Positions 7,314 through 13,301 of a DNA stretch of 25,600 bases are shown here, piece by piece. The first letter of the stretch is position 1; each line of letters opens with the position of its first letter. Under the pieces are notes generated by a model that was not told the origin of the DNA, made no database searches, and saw only the letters and a list, made by a program, of their open reading frames with translations. Origin of the DNA: PHBD01 sp964578535 (GTDB lineage: Bacteria > Desulfobacterota > Syntrophia > Syntrophales > PHBD01). Position numbers and translations under genes: made by a program. The stretch covers positions 1 through 25,600 of the forward strand of contig CAZODI010000045.1 of NCBI GenBank assembly GCA_964578535.1. Direction: 5' to 3'.

Positions 7314-8411
7314 CTACCGTGTCAGGTGATTTGCCACGGTGTTCCTGTCGATGGTCAGGACGGGCTTGCCTTCCCCGTTTTTCGTGATTCCCTCCGCCCG
7401 GTAGGGATCGAACTCATAGCCGGCGATGATCCGCCCGAAGACTTCCCGCAGGGCCCGCGCGCCGATGCGCAGGTCGTCCAGGGCGTGGGTGGCGATCAGG
7501 TCGAGGGCGTCGTCTGTGATCATGAGGTCGATGCCCATGGAACCGAAGTATTCCCGGGCATATTGAAACGGGGAATCGTCGGCCTGCAGCATGATCTGCT
7601 TCAGGTCGCGCTTGCCGAGGTTGTCCAGGACGGCGATGGTGCTGAAGCGGGAGATGAACTGCGGATACATCCCGTACGTGAACAGGTCGGAAAGCTTCAG
7701 GGAGTCCTTCAGTGTAAAGCTGACCTTGTAGCGAATGCCCTGGGCGCCGAGCTGCGCGGTCTCCTTGAACACCCTGTCGTCGCCGTGCCTGGCGATCAGG
7801 TCATACACCTGGTCGTAGAGCTCTTCGAACGCACCGCCGCAAATGAAGAGCATCCGGGAGGTATCGATGGGCAGCTTGATCTTGCGCTTGCCGTCTTCAT
7901 CATACAATCCCGTCTCCAGAAGAATGGTCTCCCCCTCGAGGAGGGTCAGCAGGGACTGCTGGATGCTGATTCCCGTCGGATTGACCTTTCCCGATATCTT
8001 TGAGGAGATCTTGTCGATCTCGTCGATGCAGACCGTGGCGTTTTCGATGTATTCCTTCATTTCCTCCGCCGTGGCCTTGAACCCCGTCGCGGCCATCACC
8101 TCGTTCTCGAGGTTCTTGAACAGGCGGATGGTGTTGATCGCCCCTTCCTGGTCAAGCAGCATGTTGGCGTTGGTGATGGTCATGATCTTGAACGGGTCCA
8201 GTCCTTCATGGTCGTTGTAGAACTGCTGAATCGACTTCATGATGGTCGTCTTCCCGGTGCCGCTGTTGCCGATCATCAGCACGCTTCCCGACCGGAGCCC
8301 TTCGATGTGCTTGTAGACCGCCACGGAGATCTTCCGGAGCACGTCTTCCTGACCCAGCACCTTGCCGGACAGATATTGAAAAATGTCGACGGGGAGATAT
8401 GTTTTTGCCAT
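7314..8411 (-). CDS. ClpX-like AAA+ ATPase without zinc-binding domain
   Basis: Predicted 365 residues. The ATPase core aligns by eye with ClpX: Walker A GNSGTGKT at 48-55, Walker B with Asp130-Glu131 in TVCIDEIDKIS, then SIQQSLLTLLEG and DTSRMLFICGGAF as in ClpX, YGMYPQFISRF matching FGLIPEFIGR, and a sensor-2 region GARALREVF. Three ClpX hallmarks are not seen: the N-terminal Cys4 zinc domain, an aromatic GYVG pore loop (the aligned place near residues 85-95 reads DQEGAINT), and an IGF loop for ClpP binding. It is thus probably not a protease partner and may remodel rather than thread its substrate (inference). The start at 8411 has AAGGA eight bases upstream. Single gene with its own promoter, divergent from the toxin-antitoxin pair; no cotranscribed partner reveals the substrate. 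Confidence 0.8.
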   Translation of the reverse strand: MAKTYLPVDIFQYLSGKVLGQEDVLRKISVAVYKHIEGLRSGSVLMIGNSGTGKTTIMKSIQQFYNDHEGLDPFKIMTITNANMLLDQEGAINTIRLFKNLENEVMAATGFKATAEEMKEYIENATVCIDEIDKISSKISGKVNPTGISIQQSLLTLLEGETILLETGLYDEDGKRKIKLPIDTSRMLFICGGAFEELYDQVYDLIARHGDDRVFKETAQLGAQGIRYKVSFTLKDSLKLSDLFTYGMYPQFISRFSTIAVLDNLGKRDLKQIMLQADDSPFQYAREYFGSMGIDLMITDDALDLIATHALDDLRIGARALREVFGRIIAGYEFDPYRAEGITKNGEGKPVLTIDRNTVANHLTR

Positions 8412-8463
8412 AAATGCTCATCCTTGAGGATCTTGAAGGAACGGAACCTGTTTATCAGTGAAA

Positions 8464-8492
8464 ACCATAAGCGAATCCTTCCGATATGTCAA
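8464..8492 (-). promoter_or_regulatory. Sigma70 promoter of the ClpX-like gene
   Basis: On the - strand a perfect TTGACA (8492-8487) is separated by 17 bases from TATGGT (8469-8464; 4/6 match). It lies about 55 bases upstream of the ClpX-like ATG and points away from the toxin-antitoxin promoter. Confidence 0.65.
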
Positions 8493-8518
8493 TTCGACCA
8501 ACCCGGATTATATGTTGA

Positions 8519-8546
8519 GATCAAACCAGTTAAGATCAAACCAGTT
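8519..8546. repeat. Tandem 13-bp direct repeat upstream of the toxin-antitoxin operon
   Basis: GATCAAACCAGTT occurs at 8519-8531 and 8534-8546, a 15-base period. The second copy runs into the -35 box of the antitoxin promoter. It may be a binding site for the antitoxin or a toxin-antitoxin complex, or a simple local duplication. Confidence 0.6.
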
Positions 8547-8577
8547 GACGGACCAATTTAGAGGTGCTATTAATTGG
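8545..8577 (+). promoter_or_regulatory. Promoter and candidate operator of the toxin-antitoxin operon
   Basis: TTGACG (8545-8550), 17 bases, then TATTAA (8568-8573): a good sigma70 promoter about 30 bases before the antitoxin start. An inverted repeat CCAATT (8553-8558) / AATTGG (8572-8577) lies in the spacer and across the -10. This arrangement fits autorepression, which is usual for Phd/YefM antitoxins. Confidence 0.65.
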
Positions 8578-8606
8578 GATAACAACAGACCACTCAGGAG
8601 GTTTCC

Positions 8607-8885
8607 ATGAGTCCCAATGTGAAGTATTCGGAAGACATCGTTCCGATCAGCGATCTGAAGGTGAATCCAGGCCGGATCGTCAGCCAGGTGGACAAAACAA
8701 GCCGACCTGTCCTTCTGACCAGTCGTGGCAGGGGCGTTGCCGTCGTCCAATCGCTCAAAGATTATGAAGCTCAATCCGAGGAACAGGCGTTTCTGCGAGG
8801 GGTTGTACAGGGCTTGATGGACCTGGAAGAAGGTCGGGAAATGAGCCTGGAAGATGTTCAGAAGCGCCTTGATCTGGGCAAATAA
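8607..8885 (+). CDS. Phd/YefM-family antitoxin
   Basis: Predicted 92 residues. The N-terminal part (EDIVPISDLKVNPGRIVSQV, then RPVLLTSRGRGVAVV and LKDYEA) is the typical Phd/YefM fold that dimerises and binds DNA. The C-terminal half is acidic (LEEGREMSLEDVQKRL) and would fold on the toxin. Start ATG at 8607 with AGGAGG six bases upstream. The toxin gene follows after two bases, the usual antitoxin-first order. It should neutralise the toxin and repress its own promoter, where direct and inverted repeats are seen. Confidence 0.92.
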   Translation: MSPNVKYSEDIVPISDLKVNPGRIVSQVDKTSRPVLLTSRGRGVAVVQSLKDYEAQSEEQAFLRGVVQGLMDLEEGREMSLEDVQKRLDLGK

Positions 8886-8887
8886 CC

Positions 8888-9187
8888 ATGCCGCAAAAGA
8901 GACGAATCACCTTCGCTGCATCTGCGGTCAGGGATTTGGAATCCATTTCATCCTGGTACACCAATCAGCAAGTCCCCGCCGTGGGCGCAACGCTCCTTAA
9001 GGAAATCATCTCAAAAATTGAGAGGCTTGCCGACTTCCCGGAGAGTGGTCGCATCGTACCGGAGTTTGGCATTGCCAACCTGAGGGAAATCGTCTTTCCA
9101 CCTTTTCGAATTGTTTATCGCATCGATGAAAACAGGGTAAGGATTGTTCGCGTCTGGCGGAGCGAAAGGCTTCTCAAAATGCCTTAA
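8888..9187 (+). CDS. RelE/ParE-superfamily toxin
   Basis: Predicted 99 residues, basic. Features of the family: an N-terminal strand RRITFAASAVRDLESI, the helix pair around WYTNQQVPAVGATLLKEIISKIERLADFPESG, then LREIVFPPFRIVYRIDENR and a C-terminal strand VRIVRVWRSERLL. Length and layout fit ParE/RelE toxins. ParE members poison gyrase and RelE members cut mRNA on the ribosome; the sequence does not decide between them. It is translationally linked to the antitoxin (2-base gap) and followed by a terminator. The pair looks intact. Confidence 0.9.
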   Translation: MPQKRRITFAASAVRDLESISSWYTNQQVPAVGATLLKEIISKIERLADFPESGRIVPEFGIANLREIVFPPFRIVYRIDENRVRIVRVWRSERLLKMP

Positions 9188-9244
9188 CATGGATGACTCA
9201 AAGGTGTTGGCCAAAGCGTTGACCAAACACCCTCAGAAGCAAAA

Positions 9245-9280
9245 GAGGGTTAACCGATGACTCAGCTAACCCTCCGTTTT
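9245..9280. terminator. Bidirectional terminator between toxin and tRNA-Leu
   Basis: Arms GAGGGTTA (9245-9252) and TAACCCTC (9267-9274) enclose a 14-base loop. On the + strand CGTTTT follows and ends the toxin-antitoxin transcript; on the - strand TTTTGC follows and ends the tRNA-Leu transcript. An alternative CCCTC/GAGGG pairing exists just upstream on the + strand. Confidence 0.75.
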
Positions 9281-9286
9281 GATTGA

Positions 9287-9373
9287 TGGTGCCGAAGGCG
9301 GGATTTGAACCCGCACGGGTTGTGCCCACTACCCCCTCAAGATAGCGTGTCTACCAGGTTCCACCACTTCGGC
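9287..9373 (-). tRNA. tRNA-Leu (anticodon GAG), CCA encoded
   Basis: 87 nt including the encoded CCA. The acceptor stem is GCCGAAG with CTTCGGC, discriminator A. The anticodon stem CTATC/GGTAG encloses the loop TTGAGGG, giving anticodon GAG for CUC and CUU codons. A long class II variable arm (GGG...CCC) and the T arm GCGGG-TTCAAAT-CCCGC confirm Leu type. It lies downstream of secG, with its own candidate promoter and a terminator after it. Confidence 0.96.
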
Positions 9374-9441
9374 ATGATTCGCATTTTCTCTTCTTCTCCG
9401 GGCTGTTATCCCGCCCGGTGCCTTCGCTTGACAGGCTCGCA

Positions 9442-9470
9442 ACACTACAGGCTCCGCCGGTTTTTGTCAA
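9442..9470 (-). promoter_or_regulatory. Candidate promoter of tRNA-Leu
   Basis: On the - strand a perfect TTGACA (9470-9465), 17 bases, TAGTGT (9447-9442; 3/6). It lies about 70 bases upstream of the tRNA, in the secG-tRNA spacer. The -35 sits in the loop of a CCGGTTTT/AAAACCGG hairpin, which may help end the secG transcript although no T run follows. Confidence 0.45.
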
Positions 9471-9502
9471 CCCGAAAACCGGTTCGCGGACATACAGACC
9501 GG

Positions 9503-9874
9503 CTACTTCGCGGCCGGTGCCTGGGCGGGCGGAGCCGCCGGGGCCGCGGGTGCCTGGGCTCCCTGTGTCGCAGGCGGCGCCGGAAGTGCCGGGACCGGCT
9601 GTGCCTTCTCCGCGGCCGGCCGGGCGCCCTTCACGACGGAGGTGGCTCCCTGAAAAGCCGGATGGGAAAGCACAAGGGACGTCAGCATGAAGACGACGGC
9701 CACGGCGGTGGTCATCTTGCTCAGGAACGTCCCCGGCCCGCTGCTGCCGAAAACGGTCTGGCTGGACCCCCCGAAGGCGGCTCCCATGTTGGCCCCCTTC
9801 CCCGCCTGGAGAAGCACGACGGCGATGAGAACGAAGCACATCACGATGTGAATGATGCTGATCAAGGTCTGCAC
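9503..9874 (-). CDS. secG: Preprotein translocase subunit SecG
   Basis: Predicted 123 residues. Two membrane helices are visible (about 4-22 and 53-73), joined by the family motif VLLQ-x-GKGANMGAAFGG and SSQTVFGSSG. This is the small, non-essential subunit of the SecYEG channel in the inner membrane. The C-terminal 45 residues form an Ala/Pro/Gln-rich tail, longer than in E. coli SecG and probably unstructured. The start is GTG at 9874, with AAGGAG nine bases upstream. It lies 15 bases after tpiA, the frequent tpiA-secG order. Confidence 0.95.
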   Translation of the reverse strand: MQTLISIIHIVMCFVLIAVVLLQAGKGANMGAAFGGSSQTVFGSSGPGTFLSKMTTAVAVVFMLTSLVLSHPAFQGATSVVKGARPAAEKAQPVPALPAPPATQGAQAPAAPAAPPAQAPAAK

Positions 9875-9889
9875 GGAAGAAAACTCCTT

Positions 9890-10648
9890 TTATCCTTTTT
9901 GATAACGCACGATCCGCGAGAAGGAATCGATATTCAGGCTCGCCCCCCCGACGAGGGCTCCGTTGATCTGCCTGCTTTCCATCAGCCGGTCGATGTTCTC
10001 CGGCGTGACGCTCCCGCCATAGAGAATCCGGAGACCGGAGGATTTCTCCTCGCCAAAGAGCGCCGCAACACGGCAACGGATGAAGGCGTGAACCTCCTCC
10101 GCCTGCTCCGGTGTCGCCGTCCGCCCGGTTCCGATGGCCCATACGGGCTCATAGGCGACAACGCAACGGCCTATATCACCGGCATCCAAATTCTTCAACC
10201 CCGCATTTATCTGCCCTACAATGACGGGGAATGCGTTCCCCGCCTCCCGCTGGGCCAGGGTCTCGCCGACGCACAGGATGGGTGTCAGTCCCGCCTTCAG
10301 GACCGCGATCAGTTTCCGGTTGATCCAGGCATCTTCTTCGCCGAAAAGCTTCCTCCGCTCCGAGTGGCCCACGATGACCCAGCGACAGCCCGCGTCGGCC
10401 AGCATCGCGGCGGATACCTCCCCTGTGAAGGCGCCGTTCGGCTCATCGCTGACGTTCTGGGCACCCAGGCCGATGGGGGAGCCTTCCAATTCCCGGGAAA
10501 CGGGCCAGAGGGACGTGAACGGAGGCGCAATGACGATATCCAGGTCCATCGGCTCCGGGAACCGCTCCCGGAGCCGCCGGGCATACTCCACCGCCTCGCC
10601 CACGGTCATGTGCATCTTCCAGTTCCCGGCGATCAGCGGTCTCGGCAT
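9890..10648 (-). CDS. tpiA: Triosephosphate isomerase
   Basis: Predicted 252 residues, normal length. It interconverts dihydroxyacetone phosphate and glyceraldehyde 3-phosphate in the cytoplasm. Active-site parts are intact: AGNWKMH with Lys11, VIVGHSERR with the catalytic His, AYEPVWAIGTG with the catalytic Glu, and the phosphate-binding GGSV and GALVGGASL. The ATG at 10648 is preferred over the GTG just before it because AAGGGA stands at the right distance. Six to nine bases separate it from gap, so both are on one mRNA. No pgk lies between gap and tpiA, unlike many gap-pgk-tpi operons. Confidence 0.97.
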   Translation of the reverse strand: MPRPLIAGNWKMHMTVGEAVEYARRLRERFPEPMDLDIVIAPPFTSLWPVSRELEGSPIGLGAQNVSDEPNGAFTGEVSAAMLADAGCRWVIVGHSERRKLFGEEDAWINRKLIAVLKAGLTPILCVGETLAQREAGNAFPVIVGQINAGLKNLDAGDIGRCVVAYEPVWAIGTGRTATPEQAEEVHAFIRCRVAALFGEEKSSGLRILYGGSVTPENIDRLMESRQINGALVGGASLNIDSFSRIVRYQKG

Positions 10649-10657
10649 CACGTTCCC

Positions 10658-11668
10658 TTACATTTTCCTTCCGATGTAGATGGCCAGGTCCCTCATGCGG
10701 CAGGAATAGCCGCTTTCATTGTCATACCAGGAGAAGACCTTTACGAAGTTCCCGTCGATGACGTTCGTCAGCGGGGCGTCCACGATGGACGAATAGGGGC
10801 TGCTGGTGAAATCCACCGAGACGAGCTCTTCTTCGCAATAGAGCAGGATCCCCTTCAGCGGGCCCTCGGCGGCTTCCTTCAGGGCTCCGTTCACCTCGTT
10901 GACCGTGACGTTCCGTCCCACCTCCGCCACGAAGTCCACCACCGAGACGTTCGGGGTGGGCACGCGCATGGCCAGGCCGTCCATCTTGCCTTTCAGGTCC
11001 GGGATCACCTCGGTGACCGCCTTGGCGGCACCGGTTGTCGTGGGCACGATGGACATGGCGGCCGCCCTGCCCCGCCGCAGGTCCTTGTGGGAGCCGTCCA
11101 GCAGGCGCTGGTCCATGGTGTAGGCATGGACCGTCGTCATGAATCCACGTTTGATGCTGAATCGGTCGTGGAGGACCTTCACCACGGGGGCCAGGCAGTT
11201 GGTCGTACAGGAGGCATTGGATATGATGTGGTGCTTCGCCGGGTCGTAGGAGGCCTCGTTGACGCCCATGACGAAGGTCCCGTCGATCCCTTTGCCCGGA
11301 ACGGCCAGGATGACCTTTTTCGCACCCGCGTCGAGATGCCCGGAGACCTCGTCCTTCTTGCGGAACTTGCCCGTCGACTCGAGAACGATGTCCACACCGA
11401 GCTCTTTCCAGGGAAGATCCGACAGAGGGGACGTTACGTTGGTGACGACGATCTTCCGGCCGTTGATTACCAGGTCTTTTCCATCCACGACAACATCGGC
11501 CCCGAACCTGCCGTGGACCGAATCGTACTTCAGGAGATGCGCCAGGTTTTCCGGCTTGGCCCGGGAGTTGATTGCTACGATTTCAATGTCGTTTTCATAG
11601 CCGAGACAGGCCCGGACGAGGTAACGCCCGACCCTGCCGAATCCGTTGATCGCTGCCTTTACCGCCAT
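10658..11668 (-). CDS. gap: Glyceraldehyde-3-phosphate dehydrogenase, type I; residues suggest NADP(H) use
   Basis: Predicted 336 residues. It oxidises glyceraldehyde 3-phosphate to 1,3-bisphosphoglycerate, or the reverse in gluconeogenesis. INGFGRVGR at 7-15 is the dinucleotide-binding start; Cys154 in NASCTTNC is the catalytic cysteine. In NAD enzymes the second strand ends with an Asp that binds the adenosine ribose; here the place reads NSR (34-36). The LP pair of NAD enzymes, before HKDLRR, is GS here, close to the AS of NADP-dependent photosynthetic GAPDH. Both changes favour NADP(H). The ATG at 11668 has AGGAG six bases upstream. The frame runs on upstream to 11869, but that part is not GAPDH. 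It heads the gap-tpiA-secG operon behind a strong promoter. Confidence 0.96.
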   Translation of the reverse strand: MAVKAAINGFGRVGRYLVRACLGYENDIEIVAINSRAKPENLAHLLKYDSVHGRFGADVVVDGKDLVINGRKIVVTNVTSPLSDLPWKELGVDIVLESTGKFRKKDEVSGHLDAGAKKVILAVPGKGIDGTFVMGVNEASYDPAKHHIISNASCTTNCLAPVVKVLHDRFSIKRGFMTTVHAYTMDQRLLDGSHKDLRRGRAAAMSIVPTTTGAAKAVTEVIPDLKGKMDGLAMRVPTPNVSVVDFVAEVGRNVTVNEVNGALKEAAEGPLKGILLYCEEELVSVDFTSSPYSSIVDAPLTNVIDGNFVKVFSWYDNESGYSCRMRDLAIYIGRKM

Positions 11669-11756
11669 GATCGCTCCTCTCCAATCGTTCGTATTGCCCG
11701 GCGATCCGGATCGGGGCCGGAAATGCATGCGTCCGGGTTTCCCAACGGCCCCTTCT

Positions 11757-11799
11757 CGCCCGGCGGGCGGATGATACCCGCCGGAGCGGGCCAAGTCAA
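11757..11799 (-). promoter_or_regulatory. Strong sigma70 promoter of gap with two inverted repeats
   Basis: On the - strand TTGACT (11799-11794), 17 bases, TATCAT (11776-11771), each a 5/6 match. The spacer contains CCCGC-TCCG-GCGGG (11790-11777), and just after the -10 lies the palindrome CGCCCG-C-CGGGCG (11769-11757). Their position suggests an operator for a repressor of the glycolytic operon. The leader to the gap ATG is about 90 bases. Confidence 0.7.
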
Positions 11800-11831
11800 C
11801 CCGTTTCTTCCGGATTGGCAATCGATTGAAA

Positions 11832-12380
11832 TCAGGACAAATCTCCAAAAATTTCCGCAGAAAACACAAAAATGCGGGTCGATTCGTCCCGCCAGGCGTC
11901 AGCCGGAAGACCGGCTTTATGGCAGGTTTCCCTGAGGAATGTTTCCGTATCCCAACAATACTCTACGGCCACCTGGGGCAAGAGCAGTCCGGACCTGGGT
12001 CCCCGGACGATATAGAGCCCGTGGACACCCACGCGGATCTCGCCGGCATCGCGGATCTCCCGGAGCGGTGTCAGGACGGAGATCTCCACGGACAGGTCCT
12101 TCAACTCCTCCTTTTTGAGCGCCGGGAAGCGCGGGTCTTCAAAGGCCGCCGCCAGGGCCATCCGCTCGATCGTCTCGTGCAGGGGCTTGACCGGCTGGAT
12201 GTAGCCGATGCACCCCCGGAGCCGGCCCTGTTTCTTCAGAGTCACGAAGGCCCCCCGCTTCTCCCTGAGGATCGGGGTCGGCTGCTTCATCCCGGGCAGC
12301 TCTTTTCCCTCCAGCTCAGCCTGGATGGTCGATAGGGCCAGATGGAGGAGATCCTTCTTTTCCTGCTCTGTCAGTTCCAT
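11832..12380 (-). CDS. amrA: AMMECR1-domain protein (AmmeMemoRadiSam system protein A)
   Basis: Predicted 182 residues from the ATG at 12380. The AMMECR1 hallmark LRGCIGYIQP is present, preceded by GAFVTLKK and followed by AFEDPRFPAL, LSVEISVLTPL and GLLLPQVAVEY, in family order and at usual length. The biochemical role is not established; the family keeps company with MEMO-like and radical SAM proteins. The MEMO homologue is directly upstream here, but no radical SAM member is in the window. A GTG at 12422 would add 14 residues and has no ribosome binding site; the ATG site is also weak. Last gene of its operon. Confidence 0.88.
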   Translation of the reverse strand: MELTEQEKKDLLHLALSTIQAELEGKELPGMKQPTPILREKRGAFVTLKKQGRLRGCIGYIQPVKPLHETIERMALAAAFEDPRFPALKKEELKDLSVEISVLTPLREIRDAGEIRVGVHGLYIVRGPRSGLLLPQVAVEYCWDTETFLRETCHKAGLPADAWRDESTRIFVFSAEIFGDLS

Positions 12381-12428
12381 GGTCTTCCCGCTTTCCGGGG
12401 ATTCTCCGGCGGCCCCTTCCACGATGGA

Positions 12429-13259
12429 TCAGGAAGCGGCATAGAAGACCGCCGAGGCGTACCCAACCACCTCCCGCCGGTCTCCCGTCACATCCCCCGA
12501 ATTGGCATATTTCAAAAGTTCTGCCTGTTCGGCCCCCAGGGCCCGGGCGGCCATCATCGTCGCCGCTGCCGGCCCGCCGCCGCAGGCCTCGCAGCTCCGG
12601 CGGGCCAGGTCCCTGAGGAGCCCGTCCGGGTTGAAGTTCTTCAGGTGATCGAGAACGACGGAATCGAGACGGACGGCCTCGCTATGCGAGTGAAAATGCG
12701 AGAGATCGGAGCTGCCGACGACCAGGGTCCGCAGTCCCGCAACGGCTCCGGTGATAACCTCCGCCAGCCGCCGGCACGTCCGCTCATCCTGGGTGCCCAT
12801 GACCAGAGGAACGAACGAGAACTCCCCGAGGGCCACCTGCAGGAAGGGGAGCTGGATTTCCAGGGAGTGCTCCCCGGCATGGGCAGCGGGGATCTCGGCG
12901 ACCGGCCCGTCCGCCTGCAGGAGCGACTCCGCCAGATCCTGGTCCACCGGTACCACCCCCAGGGGGGTCTCGTAGCCGGCTCCCCGCCAGAGGGCGACCC
13001 CGTCGAAATGCATGCGATGGGAAGGGGAGATGACGATCACCTTTTCATAGGGCGTATTCCGGATCAGCTTGTAGGCGTGGGCCGCCACCTGGCCGGAATA
13101 GGCATATCCCGCGTGCGGGGCTACGAGGCCGACGATGCGGCCCGGAATCTCCCGTTCGGGTACGTTCCGGAAGTACGTCTCGATGTCTCCCCTGAGGGTC
13201 TCGGGCCGGCCGGGATACCAGGAACCGGCCAGGATCGACCGCCGGACTTCCTTTTTCAT
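12429..13259 (-). CDS. amrB: MEMO-family protein (AmmeMemoRadiSam system protein B)
   Basis: Predicted 276 residues. The family resembles non-haem iron extradiol dioxygenases; human MEMO1 uses His49, His81 and a Cys to bind metal. The corresponding residues are visible: His49 in VAPHAGYAYSG, His81 in ISPSHRMHFDG, and Cys226 in EACGGGPAAA. SSDLSHFHSH (183-192) is another conserved block. GGAGG lies eight bases before the ATG at 13259. The gene follows the cysK/cysS fusion after 42 bases and precedes the AMMECR1 gene. Its substrate is unknown; metal or redox chemistry is likely from the family. Confidence 0.9.
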   Translation of the reverse strand: MKKEVRRSILAGSWYPGRPETLRGDIETYFRNVPEREIPGRIVGLVAPHAGYAYSGQVAAHAYKLIRNTPYEKVIVISPSHRMHFDGVALWRGAGYETPLGVVPVDQDLAESLLQADGPVAEIPAAHAGEHSLEIQLPFLQVALGEFSFVPLVMGTQDERTCRRLAEVITGAVAGLRTLVVGSSDLSHFHSHSEAVRLDSVVLDHLKNFNPDGLLRDLARRSCEACGGGPAAATMMAARALGAEQAELLKYANSGDVTGDRREVVGYASAVFYAAS

Positions 13260-13301
13260 GGCACTATCCTCCCGAAGGGACGGCTCCGGGCGCCGCCCCT
13301 A

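Noticed and set aside
9305..11935. An 876-codon open frame on the + strand
   Set aside because: It is antisense to secG, tpiA and gap and crosses tRNA-Leu and the gap promoter. Its composition is that of a shadow frame.
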